Assembly (NCBI RefSeq): GCF_963576615.1
Contig: NC_088711.1
Location: 37,506,621-37,570,620, forward strand
Reading direction: 5' to 3'
DNA length: 64,000 bases
From: Watersipora subatra
Lineage: Eukaryota; Bryozoa; Gymnolaemata; Cheilostomatida; Watersiporidae
The notes under the pieces are model-generated. The model was given only the letters and a program-made list of their open reading frames with translations, was not told the origin of the DNA and did no database searches. Shown in pieces: positions 45,839 to 56,564 of this stretch (the stretch's first letter is position 1; the number at the start of each line of letters is the position of its first letter). Both the position numbers and the translations under genes were made by a program.

Positions 45839-45961
45839 GCATTTACTTCTACATTGTCAGATGCTGAGAAACTTGCATGTCCTGGAGGACAACCTTCTAA
45901 TAAAACACAATCATCAACACACACCAGCTTTGGTGTGCCGCTTCTGCATTTCTTGTGTTAA
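45839..45961 (+). CDS. candidate isolated terminal exon
   Basis: After an acceptor-like TCTTTTAAAACAG, frame 1 is open for 40 codons to TAA: Ser/Thr-rich with TSTLSDAEKLACPGGQPS. A polyadenylation signal AATAAA follows at 46032-46037. A second frame is also open for 41 codons, to TAA at 45969-45971. No phase-0 donor in opsin exon 7 joins it cleanly, so its parent gene is unknown. Confidence 0.2.
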   Translation, partial: AFTSTLSDAEKLACPGGQPSNKTQSSTHTSFGVPLLHFLC

Positions 45962-46104
45962 AGTGAAATAATTGTAACTAAGTGGTTTTGTAACACAAAT
46001 AACCGCCTCATATGCTTGTCAGTAAATGATAAATAAAAAAAATGATTTTAAATATTTTATAATGTAATACTGTAAGTTGAAATGACATTGAAGATATGTC
46101 AGTA

Positions 46105-46138
46105 GTTTTAAAATGGTATGTAAATACCATTTTAAAAC
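46105..46138. repeat. perfect hairpin, 15-bp arms, 4-nt loop
   Basis: GTTTTAAAATGGTAT, GTAA loop, then the exact reverse complement. Confidence 0.9.
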
Positions 46139-46164
46139 CCATAAGAACAATTTCTGCTTATAGC

Positions 46165-46450
46165 TATACACTACAAGTAGGCTTATGCTACAAGTAGATG
46201 TACTCTACAAACAAGTATACAATACAAATAGGTGTACAGTACGCTACAAACAAGTATACACTACAAGGTAGTATGCACTACAAGCAGGTATACAATACAA
46301 GGAGGTGTTCACTCTAACCGGGTGTATACTACAATTAGGTGTATACTGCAATTAGGTGTACATTAGGTGTACATTAGGTGTACACTACAAGTAGGTATAC
46401 AGTACACATAAGTATACACTTTAGACAGCAGTATGCTATAAGAGTGTGTA
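46165..46450. repeat. degenerate 16-20 bp tandem repeat
   Basis: Units like GTGTACACTACAAGTAG and TATACACTACAAGCAG, with many single-base changes. Confidence 0.7.
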
Positions 46451-46459
46451 CTCTGCAAG

Positions 46460-47830
46460 CAGCCATAGTTGCTAAAATAGAGCTCATATTTTTCAGCGTT
46501 TCAACACTAAACCTCAACTTACTGTTTTGAGTTGTTAAAAATAATATTTTTTAGCTGGCTACTGCAGTTGGAAGCAATTTAAGTAGCGTATTTAGTATAC
46601 TATTTTATTCTATCACAACCTATTATGTTGTAAATATGTTTACTAAAATTTTAAATATTACCGCAATTATAATAGTTGGGTTTAAGAACCATAGTATGTA
46701 ATTACGGTGTCAAGGCTATTTAAGATAGGTAGAAGCAAAGAATGTAGAGTTCAATTTTTAAACAAAGGAGATTGACCACAATAGAATAGAGGTCAAATTG
46801 TGTTGCCCAGCTTAGCTCAATTAAGATCAACTCACAAAGGAGTTCATTTTGCTAAGTTGGTTGTAGTGAGGTGAAATAGAGGTACAGAGAAAGACAGAAA
46901 AAAAGGTACGAAAAAAGTCGATCATATTTGTACTGAAAAGCTGAAGGTAGTTTTTATATGACCTTTGAACTTAACAAATGGAAAGCTCATCATTGTGTTT
47001 CCCTTGTTTTATCAAGCTATTGACATCCTGTCTCTGTCTTTCCCTAACTTTGTGAAACGCTCAAATGAAAGTCAACAAAAATCACAGGTTTCGCCATATG
47101 ACCACATGTTTAGCTACAAAAATTTTTTTCAAGGCAATAACAGAGATAATAGATATAGGACACTTTAGAATTACTGAAGGAGAGATGGTAGACAACGTCT
47201 ACCTTGAAACATCTACGCTTCAAGGTGTTATATTAGTGAGCCAAATTGAATTACTTATTTTCATTTTTAATTCATGGAAAACTAATTTTCATCTCAACCC
47301 CACCTTTGTGTATGAATATTTCTCGAGTAGCTAAGCAGAAACAAAAATCTTATAACTTGTTGACTATTATTTCATCAAAAATTATCCATTATCGGTCAAA
47401 GGTCAATTGGTTCTGTAGCTATTTTGTAGCTTGTAGCTAGAAAATGTATTGGTGTAGAAATATCATGTATCTTTCTGTCCCCATATGGTTTGATTACAAT
47501 ATTTTCTGGAATAACCCTACCTTATTGCACATCAGAGACATGGCATTCGTGTTTGTAAATGTTACATAAAAATCTTTAGTTCTTATTCTCTTAGCTCAAG
47601 CTCCAAAAAGCTAACTGTATGTTTACAACTTAGTTTAGCTCAAGCTCCAAAAAGCTAACTACATGTATACAACGTATACATATACAAGATACATATGTTT
47701 GTACATATGTACACTGTACATATGTACAATGTTTGTATATATACAAGCACTAAATATATACATTGTATATGAAATCAATAAAACAGACTATAACTTTAGA
47801 TAAAACACTTTATTACTATTAGTTTCATGC
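46460..47830. other. intergenic, nothing recognised
   Basis: Open frames at 46965-47440 lack domains. TGTACATATGTAC-type palindromes occur near 47690-47730. Confidence 0.4.
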
Positions 47831-47832
47831 TT

Positions 47833-47882
47833 GGTAAGAGCAATCTTCAGATAAAGATCTTCATCTGAAGATTGCTCTTACC
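47833..47882. repeat. perfect hairpin, 20-bp arms, 10-nt loop
   Basis: GGTAAGAGCAATCTTCAGAT, a 10-nt loop, then the exact reverse complement. The stem is uninterrupted. Confidence 0.9.
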
Positions 47883-48283
47883 TTATATCTTTATACCTTT
47901 ACATCTCGTTGTCATGTACATGTATATCTTGCTTATTATGGAGATACAGCAACTACAAATAGTTTCCTTCAAGTTGTTAACAGGTCTACTGAATTCGTTA
48001 CATCCAAAGAAGTTCTTGCAACACCAAAACATCAACAGGCCAACAGAGGCAGATTTGTAATCTAGATCGAATATGATTTTTGTCAGCGCAGCTACTATGG
48101 TGCTGGAGGTTGTCTTCCCCTAACACTCTGTAACCCAACCAGACTACATATTTCATCTAGGATGTTCATCACTTGTCTTAATCACATTGTTGCAATTTTT
48201 CTATTGTTCTCTTGGCTGCGAACTGAAGATTGTAGCTATTAATACAATATGTAATACTACTGTTTGGTTCTTTTTTGTCATAG

Positions 48284-48360
48284 GAGAGATAATGAACCAA
48301 GCCCTGATAGCTGATACAGGCTGGTACATCACACGCGAGCATCCTTCATCTTTTGTTAGA
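48284..48360 (+). CDS. orphan internal exon candidate
   Basis: Acceptor TCTTTTTTGTCATAG and donor GTTAGA|GTATGT are both good. The middle frame (phase 1 in, 0 out) reads EIMNQALIADTGWYITREHP and then SSFVR. Composition looks coding, but I recognise no family and found no partner exons. Confidence 0.3.
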
Positions 48361-48700
48361 GTATGTTGTAGCTTCATTGTTTTGGAAGATATGATTACCT
48401 TGACTGATGGGTGAGGAAATACAGATTATAGGATTATAGTTGCGTTATGGCCGATAATGCAGAGAGAGTGCCTTGAATTGATTTGGTGTCATTTCTTTCA
48501 TATCTTGTTAGAGTCATTTCGCTCTAGAAGTTGGTTGCATGGTCGTAAATAGAGTGTTTCTGAACTCTGTGACAAATGACATATCATTAATTGTTATTGA
48601 TATCACATGATGATGGTGACACGACGAATAGAGTTCATATGGTCACAAGTGGAAGTGAATAGAATCACGAGTTTAAAAAAGAAACCATCATTGACTCGCC

Positions 48701-49230
48701 TAAAAATGAGCTTATACAAAATTTTAGTAGATTTTATGAGAAAGTATCAGTATTTTTCTATTATTTGTGATTGTTTTTGATGTTTGAGGCGATCTGACTG
48801 GCAGGATGTTGGAAGATTAAAATCGACACAACTTGATTACGGTTAAAGGCTCAGATTCAATTAGAAGTGTGATTATGATGTCTATGGTTGCACTTCGGCA
48901 AAGAAAACCGACCGAATAAAGATGCGTAACACAGCTTAGCTTCAACGCAATAGCCGATATCAATAACAGGAGAGACAGGCAGCCGCACAACTATAGTTGT
49001 GCGACTGCGAGTTCAGGGTCAACTATAGTTGACCCTGAAATGATGTCAGGGTCTTTGGTATTTTCAGCATTTCTAAGCGTTTTATCCGCGATCGAGTTTT
49101 GTCCAATTTAATCTTAAAACATCCTGACAGTCAGATCACCTCAAACATAAAACAACAATCACAAATGATAGAAAAATACTGATACTTTCTAATAAAATTT
49201 ACTAAAATTTTGTGTAAGTTCAACTGTAAA
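48701..49230. mobile_element. TIR family C MITE, copy 2
   Basis: Left arm GAGCTTATACAAAATTTTAG, GTATCAGTATTTTTCTATTA and GATTGTTTTTGATGTTTGAG. The right arm is the mirror image, ending TTTTGTGTAAGTTCAACTG. The interior holds two perfect palindromes at 48984-49003 and 49012-49039. Confidence 0.75.
48984..49039. repeat. two adjacent perfect palindromes with the same core
   Basis: CGCACAACTATAGTTGTGCG (20 bp, 48984-49003) and a 28-bp palindrome at 49012-49039 (arms TTCAGGGTCAACTA) share the core AACTATAGTT and are separated by 8 bp. Confidence 0.95.
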
Positions 49231-49319
49231 CAAGTAGGTTGAAGCTGAGTAAATATCAAACCCATATCATTGTTATTAATAGTAATAAGAAATCTTTAAA
49301 GATTATACAAGAATTCTTC

Positions 49320-49745
49320 CAATAAACTAATTTTGAAATATGACATAGTATAATAATAATATGGCTGTCTCTCGGGAGCTGACAGTGACTTGCATTTGAG
49401 TGAAGCGTGCTTCGGTAAAGCAGTATGTTAGGGTAGAGTTCTCAGTATCTACTACTTCCGGAACTGTCAGATTAATCTGAAGGGATGCCTTAACAACACG
49501 TCCAGTCTGACAGAGCCAGGTAGCCATTTCACTTGCCCATGTGTGACAGAGGTGGATTTTTAACATGCCCACAATGTCAGTGTGGTACACAGGACCTCCA
49601 AGTTACGGTCTAGATTCGAAAGACCCAGCAATTTAGGGTTAAAAGCTTGCTGAAAACTTTTTGTCAGATCGGCATGAAGCAGGGCTTGAACCACCAACCC
49701 ATGGTTGATAGTCAAAGGCGCTACCACCAGGCCTCCCTGACACCC
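49320..49745 (-). mobile_element. second tRNA-derived SINE family (minus strand)
   Basis: On the minus strand, from 49745 down: AGGCCTGGTGGTAGCGCC (A-box) and GTTGGTGGTTCAAGCCC (B-box) at tRNA spacing, then a non-tRNA body with a CTGACAGTTCCGG-type segment. Confidence 0.5.
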
Positions 49746-49749
49746 TAAA

Positions 49750-49995
49750 TATGAAATAAACCAGGTAATAAATACTTTGCTCGGCAAATAAATGGATTGC
49801 GTTCAATTTTTTACTAGCAACATAGAAATTAATATCAAAATAAGTTTTAAAATGTCAGCCATGTATACTTTTCTCTGTGAGATGCTTAAAGACTATTAGT
49901 GGACATTAAATTTAAATTGAGTGAATGTATTGCTAACTCTGACTAAATAGATGCCTTTAATGTGAGTTCTGTGTTTGGTATTCTCTTAGCTCCAA
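49750..49995. other. intergenic, nothing recognised
   Basis: No feature supported. Confidence 0.4.
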
Positions 49996-49999
49996 AGCT

Positions 50000-50272
50000 A
50001 GCAGATGCTAATACAGTGAGCAAACACTAACACAGAAAGTAAACACTAATACAACCAACAAATACTAATACAGCAAGCAAACATTTATATAGCTAACAAA
50101 CACTAATATAACTAGCAAACACTAATATAGCTAACAAACACTAATATAACTAGCAAACACTAATACAATTAGCATACACTAATATAACTAGCAAACACTA
50201 ATATAACTAGCAAACACTAATACAGCTAGCAAACACTAATACAGCTAGCAAACACTAATACAGTTAAATTAT
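50000..50272. repeat. 20-bp minisatellite
   Basis: About 13 copies of GCTAGCAAACACTAATACA with AACTA/AGCTA variants. Confidence 0.95.
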
Positions 50273-50274
50273 AT

Positions 50275-51640
50275 ATAATAGAAAGCAGCCTCATTTTTTT
50301 GTGTCAAACAGTCTTTGTAGAAGGTAGCCAGCATAACTTTGACATGAACAATGATGTACTGCCTTGCTGAACGAACCGATGATATGCTGCCTCGTTGAAT
50401 GGAAACACATTCTAGATGCACTGCACAATAATGTTGTTATGCACATTGATGGACTGCACAACTGAGTGAATGTTGGCTTGACACTCTACATTGGCTGGCA
50501 CACTTTGCTCATTCTGCTCCATTTAATAGCATTGATTTATTAATAAACATTACAAACCATTTAATGTCATCGTTGTAATAATATTGCAGAGCAAAGATGA
50601 AAAATTAAAAAACTGACTTTTTGTTAAAGCTTAATTGTGCTGTTGCATACGTTAGGAAGCCAATTTTTTTAATTTTGCCATAAGTTGTCATTTTGCTACA
50701 ATAGTTTTTGAGAAGGATGGTCTAAATTACTGTACTTAGAGCTTGCAATCGATAGGAGGGCATTACAAAAGTCTGGTGTGAATAATCCCTGGCCAAAACA
50801 ATGAGAGGAAGGCAGGGGTAATCCTCTCAAGCAAGGATTATAGATGAGAACGACTATATATAAAAGAAAGGAGCTCTGAGATAATAACAACAGCTTTAAC
50901 AACTCCATACATGTGAGTACCGCTAGCAATTTGTGTAGATTAGACAAGGAAACATTCAGGTGAATTGAACGATTTTATTTGTAGATTTATCCCCAATCGT
51001 GGCTGATAGTAAACATTTGCTCATGTGTACTACTTCAACTAATATAAAAATGTCACAACTCTCGTATGTTTTAGTATATATAAACTCTGTAAAATTCTAA
51101 GCATTTATTTATTCACCTCTAACATTTAAATGACTTCATAGAAAAAGGCACCTGCTACTTCTATTCACTCTTTACTGACAGCTGTAAACATCACACTGCT
51201 AGCGATTGACATTATGCAGATAGCTTTCCATCTTTAATTTCTAATACTAGTTGTGATATCCATAAAAGACTCAATTATACAGATAGTTTTTAAAATTAAG
51301 TTGTATTAATGAGTGAAAAATTCTTTATGAGTTTATGAAGGCAGTGAAAGCGTTACACTGTATTTTACCTAATAGTATGCCATACGATATCTTAAGTCTC
51401 TATTCTATAAATAATTAGCCTGTGTTCTTTTAATTTATGTTCTTAAAAATTAGTTAGCTTGGTAATATAGTTGCCCTTTTTTAATAATGTATTCATTTAA
51501 CCAGCAATCCAGGTTAACAGATATTCAAGTAATTATTGTCTGAATAAAGCTGGGTATTTCCTAGACATAGAAATGAGAATTATATTCAGATAATGCCAGC
51601 TCTTAGAACTGGTAAATGAAACCGAACAGCTGTGTCAGAC
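50275..51640. other. intergenic, nothing recognised
   Basis: The 83-codon minus-strand frame at 50696-50947 has a hydrophobic middle but no start context, splice sites or homology that I recognise. Confidence 0.4.
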
Positions 51641-51644
51641 ATTC

Positions 51645-51928
51645 ACTTGGGTGCCTTCTATTGTACTCATCGGTTTGCCATATCAAATATGTTGGGGCGC
51701 CTTCTATTGCACTCATCGGTTTGCCATATCAAATATGTTGGGGGCGCCTTCTATTGCACTCATCGGTTTGCCATATCGAATATGTTGGGGCGCCTTCTAT
51801 TGCACTCATCGGTTTGCCATATCGAATATGTTGGGGCGCCTTCTATTGCACTCATCGGTTTGCCATATCGAATATGTTGGGGCGCCTTCTATTGCACTCA
51901 TCGGTTTGCCATATCAAATATGTGGATT
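51645..51928. repeat. 46-bp minisatellite, six copies
   Basis: Unit: TTGGGGCGCCTTCTATTGCA, CTCATCGGTTTGCCATATCR, AATATG. Copies differ by one G insertion and an A/G change. Its frames are artefacts. Confidence 0.95.
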
Positions 51929-52139
51929 CGTGAAAGGACATTAAAAGCCATTTTGGTCCATGTTTGCAATAACTTGGCAGAACAAATATCAAAAAATAAT
52001 ACTGGTATTGGTAATAATTTAATACTTGGTATTAAATTTAAAAAAATGAATAGTATAGTGTTTTTTAAATGGTTGAATAGGTTTTCCCTCTAATTACAAA
52101 TCTTTCCGTACTGTTTATGAAGTTAATCTTAATGTGTTT

Positions 52140-52300
52140 CCATTGTTATTGTTGTTATACTTCTGTCATTACTGTTGTTATACTTCTGTCATTACTGTTG
52201 TTATACTTCCATCATTACTGTTGTTATACTTCCGTTTTTATTATTGCTAAACTTCAATTGTTATTATTGTTATTATACTTCAGTCTTTATTATTATTCTT
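52140..52300. repeat. 23-bp degenerate repeat upstream of the secreted-protein gene
   Basis: TTGTTATACTTCTGTCATTA-like units decay into a pyrimidine-rich tract that ends in the acceptor-like TTGTTCCAG at 52299-52307. Confidence 0.75.
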
Positions 52301-52315
52301 GTTCCAGAAGTTACT

Positions 52316-52377
52316 ATGAAGGCGATAGCACCACTTTTGGCCCTAGCTGTAGCTCTGCTCTTAACAGATGGTACAAG
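52316..52377 (+). CDS. secreted protein exon 1 (signal peptide)
   Basis: Encodes MKAIAPLLALAVALLLTDGT. Donor ACAAG|GTATGT, phase 2. The exon length fits the common pattern of a short signal-peptide exon. Confidence 0.75.
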
Positions 52378-54241
52378 GTATGTAAAACTCCTGAAACAGG
52401 AAGAAAATATATTTACTTTACAATACATTTTAAATTAAAGGAAATTAAATTAATTAAGAGGAGGCTTCAACAAATTAAAAGAAGGTGTTTAGGATTGACA
52501 GATCATAATCTCTCCTAATGGTTGTAATGGACCAATATTATTATCATATATAAATTACTATTATTATATATATTATATTTGCAAATATTAGTTGCTTCCT
52601 TTGTTTACCTATAATAGCTATGATAGTTATTATAGCTATAACAGTTATGACTACTATTATAGCTGAAGCAGCTGCTCCAGTCCACTCGACAACATGTTAT
52701 ATCTTTTGGTAACGCCACGGACCAGATAACAAAAAATTACAGGTTCCAAATATGAGGCTCAGAAATTAATTCAACGGTGAAACAAAAACCTGCCCTTTAT
52801 GACAAACACTCTTTCAAGTGGACTCCAAGATAGAAATTTAGTATATCATCGTAAACCATAAGTCAGAGATTAAAGAATTACCGTAAATTTACTGTTGCAG
52901 ACTCCACCTCATATTAGCAGGGATTGAGCTATTTTATACTGTTTTATTTAAAGTTACTATTGCATAAGCTGAGCACCTGCTTACAAAATCCTTTTTGCGA
53001 CAAGAAGCTACTCGGCATCAGATTGCGCTGTGAAGAGTTGTTTTTGGTAAGGCAGCTAAAACATTGAAAATAAAAAATACATGGTTTTGTAAAATAATTG
53101 TTTGTACACATGTGAAACCAAACTGCATATTATATAAACTATATAAGTTGTATATAATAAATAAACTGTCAAAATTAAATTAGTTTCAGCTGTTGCGTAC
53201 TATGTTGCTCATTGACGAGTAAAAATATTTAAAATTCTGCTTGTGGATTTCTGTTAATCAGCCAATTATGCTATCTTCTTAACAAGAGTCTGTGTTTGTT
53301 GTGTTAGAGCTTATGGAGGACGAAGTGAAGGTGGTCGAAGTGGGCAACGGCAAAACGGAAGAGGGCAACGTGGAGGAGGACCAATAGGAGGATTTCAAAG
53401 CGTAGAAGTGCGAAATGAAGGAAGGCGAAATGGAGGGCAACGTAATGGAGGACGAAGTGACGGAGGGCAAAATGAAGGATGGGATAATGACGGAGGACGA
53501 GGTGACGGAGGGCACAATGGAGAAAGGCGAAGTGACAGAGGACGAATTGAAGGAGGGCGAAATGGTGGAGGGCGAAGTGTAGGTAGACGGAGTGAAGGAG
53601 ACGGGAGTGAAGGTAGGCAAAATGAAGGGCGACGAAATGGCGGTAGGCGAAATGAAGGCAGGCGGGATGAAGGACGTCGAAGTGACGGAGGACGAAGTGG
53701 AGACCAAAGAAATGGAGGAAGATTCCAAGATGAATTCAATGAAGGAAACAACATAGGAGCTGATTTCAGTGGTGGTAATAGGAGAGAAGGATTTCAAAGA
53801 GAGAGTGGCATTGACAGAACTGATGGCAATGGATATAGCGATGGAGGAAACCAAAGAAGATTTGCTGGAGGGAGCTTTAGAAATGACGGACTCGTGGAAG
53901 AGTTTCTCAATGGCGATTTTACTAACAGAGGCAACATTGGAGGCAGCTTCAGATCAGATGGTTTCCTTGATGGACAACGCAGAGGTGCATTTTCTGAAAA
54001 TGATTTTGGAAACAGCGGAAACCTTGGAAGTAGATTTAAGGAACATGATTTCCAAAATGGTCGACAAGGAGACAGTGGATTGGTCAGCAATGCCAATGGA
54101 AATGATGTAAACTTTGGCGGATTTAGCGGAAGTCATAAAAATAGAGTTAGTGAAAACATAGGTGGCGTAGGTATCCAAAACGGTGATGATCTTGGTAACT
54201 ACGGTCGGGGGTCATGTGAGTATAATTATGGTTGTTCTTAA
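52316..54241 (+). CDS. secreted Gly/Arg/Asn-rich protein (two exons)
   Basis: Exon 1 (52316-52377) and exon 2 (53308-54241) join in phase 2 (AG|A gives Arg) to encode 331 residues. Residues 1-19 are a clear signal peptide: MKAIAP, a run of Leu/Ala/Val, then TDG. About residues 22-155 are low-complexity Gly, Arg, Asn, Glu, Asp and Ser with many NGGRR, EGRR and SDGG motifs. About 156-310 keep Gly/Asn/Asp but add regularly spaced Phe (GGSFRNDG, GGSFRSDG, GDFTNRG). The C-terminus has the only cysteines, Cys324 and Cys330, in CEYNYGCS. Such composition is found in extracellular matrix, mucus, adhesive and biomineral proteins; I cannot assign one. An acceptor at 52307 suggests a non-coding first exon. 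An AATAAA follows the stop. Confidence 0.75.
53308..54241 (+). CDS. secreted protein exon 2 (Gly/Arg-rich body)
   Basis: Acceptor GTTGTGTTAG before 53308; a second AG two bases later would break the frame. The frame is open for 311 codons to TAA at 54239-54241. Purine-rich 12-15 nt units (GGAGGGCGAAGTGA-like) show it grew by internal duplication. Confidence 0.85.
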
Positions 54242-54271
54242 TTTTTAATAGCTAGCTAAATTGAAATAACA

Positions 54272-54277
54272 AATAAA
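54272..54277 (+). other. polyadenylation signal AATAAA
   Basis: Canonical hexamer 30 bp after the stop of the secreted-protein gene. Confidence 0.6.
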
Positions 54278-54279
54278 CC

Positions 54280-54930
54280 ATAGCAAAAAATTACATTACC
54301 AATAAGATTGTGTCCAATTTGAGTAACGAGTCTATATATGTTATGGTCTATAATTTACATACTTTTTGCCAACTTCACAGTAACTAATTGAAAATTTTAG
54401 TCTTTACGTTACAAATTTGCTCTTTCTGAAACTAATTTCTGGAATATTCTGCACACTTACCGCTATACACACATGTCATATACATCATTGTTTTAGTCAG
54501 CAGCCTCTATTGATGAGTCATGTCCTTGACCTTCAACACAGATCTCACACCATCCACTTCCTCAGTCGGATATTGCAAACCTCTTGTTTTAGTATAAGTT
54601 AATGTCATACCTCGTTTTTACAGTGAAGATATTTATGATGTAATCAATAGACTTGATTTTTTGTTGTTGTTGGCTCTGTGCAATAAGCAAAGTTTTTGAT
54701 AAGTTATTTATAAGCACTATTGCAATGAATTTTTATAATATATTACTGGCTTAGAATCAAATATATGAGACCCACTTACCATCAGACACGGACTTCTAAA
54801 ACACCATCAGTGCAGTAATTACCTGAAAAATGTCAAGTTATCTAAACCTCAGTGGCAGTCAACTCTGTTGCTAAAAAAGCTGTCTGCCTTGTTACTCGTT
54901 TGACAACAGTATAAATTAATCTTTGGACTC
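54280..54930. other. intergenic, nothing recognised
   Basis: No supported feature. Confidence 0.4.
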
Positions 54931-54936
54931 AACCCT

Positions 54937-55225
54937 AGAGCAGCCGTGGTCTCGTGGTCTAGACCTGACCTACAAACAACAGGTCGGGGTTCAATTATCA
55001 AAAAAGGCAACGGTTGGTGACAAGAATTACAGCTAACCTTAAATCTCTCTCGTCAGACATGTCCAATCAAGATCACAGTACCATTATTTGTGCCATGATG
55101 CTCTTAAAACACACACACACAGCATTTGCTTGCAGTAAACTAAACCATAGACCTATTAACTATACAGTATAGTTAATAGGTCTATGAAGCTAAACAGACA
55201 TCATATTTAATCTTTGAAGTATGAT
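54937..55225 (+). mobile_element. tRNA-derived SINE (family S), copy 5, carrying a hairpin insertion
   Basis: Head GCAGCCGTGGTCTCGTGGTC and B-box GGTCGGGGTTCAATTATC, then GGTGACAAGAATTACAGC and GCATTTGCTTGCAGTAAAC. It is interrupted at 55146-55186 by a 41-nt hairpin, then resumes with GCTAAACAGACATCATA. Confidence 0.75.
55146..55186. mobile_element. 41-nt perfect hairpin inserted in the SINE
   Basis: CATAGACCTATTAACTATAC, one A, then the exact reverse complement. Flanked by AAACTAAAC (55137-55145) and AAGCTAAAC (55187-55195), a 9-bp direct repeat with one mismatch. The SINE at 28844 has a single such site, so this is an insertion. Confidence 0.8.
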
Positions 55226-55239
55226 ATCGAGTGTACACA

Positions 55240-55930
55240 ATGTGTGAGTAAACCATAGATTGACATCTATAAAACTTTACTCACCTAAGATAGGCTGTGA
55301 AAGTTTGTAAGGAATTTCAGGTCTATACATTGTTAAAACAAAACATTGCATTACGTTTATAAACTATATGAACACCAGTGTGATATGAAATAGAGATCAA
55401 CGTGATTACATAGGATAAAGTGGTATATAGATCCAGGCATCCATATCAAGTTGTAATGATAAAATCATTCAATTTAGCAGTCAGTACTATAAGAAACTGT
55501 AATTACAGCAGCAATTACTAGGTCTGGTGGAGAGAAGTTTTCCAATTTATGCTGTAGCGGAAATACATTGACTGTTACGTGTTTTAAACTAGGACGCGTG
55601 TAATCTTGGACAAAAAATTGTATTTTTGATATTATAATCAAAGGGTAATCTCAACTTTGCCAATATATGCTTACTAATAGAAGTGGTACTCTCAACTTTG
55701 ATTGTTACATCGTTACTGTAAAATCTTTATTTGACCTCCTTTATTTGAACCGCTACTATAATACTCCAACATTATTTAATTGAATGCCACCTCTAGCTGA
55801 CTGCCACTTTGACATTCTTTGATCTTTAACAACTCATAATAGCAAGTGATCAGTAGAAAAGTGTCCACAAAATAGTACTAATTACTCAGTTACATCAATA
55901 ATAATTAATTTTTTTCATTGCTGTAGTGAT
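55240..55930. other. intergenic; possible DNA-transposon debris
   Basis: Around 55720-55830 there are diverged repeats of TTTATTTGACCTCCTTTATTTGAACCGC-like phrases (ATTTGA, TTGAATGCCACC, TGACTGCCACTT), a pattern often seen near the ends of DNA transposons. I cannot define the element. Confidence 0.3.
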
Positions 55931-55940
55931 TGTCATGATT

Positions 55941-56048
55941 TTAGTGACGATGTACCTGAGAATATCGATCGTCACAATCATCAGAACTACACTCTGATTC
56001 AAAGTCACTAAGGTCTAAATCATAACCATTACTTTCAGATTCATCCAT
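55941..56048 (-). pseudogene. short acidic frame resembling a piggyBac-type transposase N-terminus
   Basis: ATG at 56048 to TAA at 55941 on the minus strand, 35 residues, with MDESESNGYDLDLSDFESE then CSSDDCDD. Acidic starts of this kind are common in piggyBac-related proteins. No catalytic domain follows, so it would be a remnant at best. Alternatively it is a chance acidic frame or the first exon of an unrelated gene: the sequence TATTCTCAG|GTACATCG contains a usable donor. Confidence 0.25.
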
Positions 56049-56564
56049 AATGCGATTTACAATCTTACCTGAAGACTTTAAAGCGTTTTAATGAATGATA
56101 AGAATACGCTTCAGAAACGCTGTACAACGCGATAGCAGCCATTTTAATGGCGTATACTCCATGTAAATTAAAAATATTAAAACCATCTTTAAAACTTAAA
56201 CACGTTGTCTGTTTTCAAATACCAAAGCTTTAGTATTTTCCTTAAAACTGAAAGTGACTCAATTGAAATAATTAATAACTTTATCCACTATCAATTTAAA
56301 ATTTGAGTAGATCTTTGTTTAACTCGCCCTGATACTTCGACATATATGAAAAACAGTTTAGCGAAAATGCGGAGACCAACAGCAATGATGTCGATTTGCC
56401 AGAAAGAAGTGTGAAATATAGGCGACAATAGCATTGCTTTACCCGTAAAAAGATTAAATTTATTCTCCCAGAATTTTGACGAGCTAGTCAAAAATACAGC
56501 CGTATCTTCTATTTGAACGTCAGCTTTAATAAAACGTCACTATAGGAAAGGGATGAAAAATAGA

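Noticed and set aside
51616..52093. Three overlapping plus-strand frames
   Set aside because: 46-bp repeat units cycle through the three frames; the same peptide motif appears in all.
53395..53854. Pro/Ser/Arg-rich frames on the minus strand of the secreted-protein gene
   Set aside because: Mirror frames of the purine-rich coding repeats; the plus-strand model has a signal peptide, splice sites and a polyadenylation signal.
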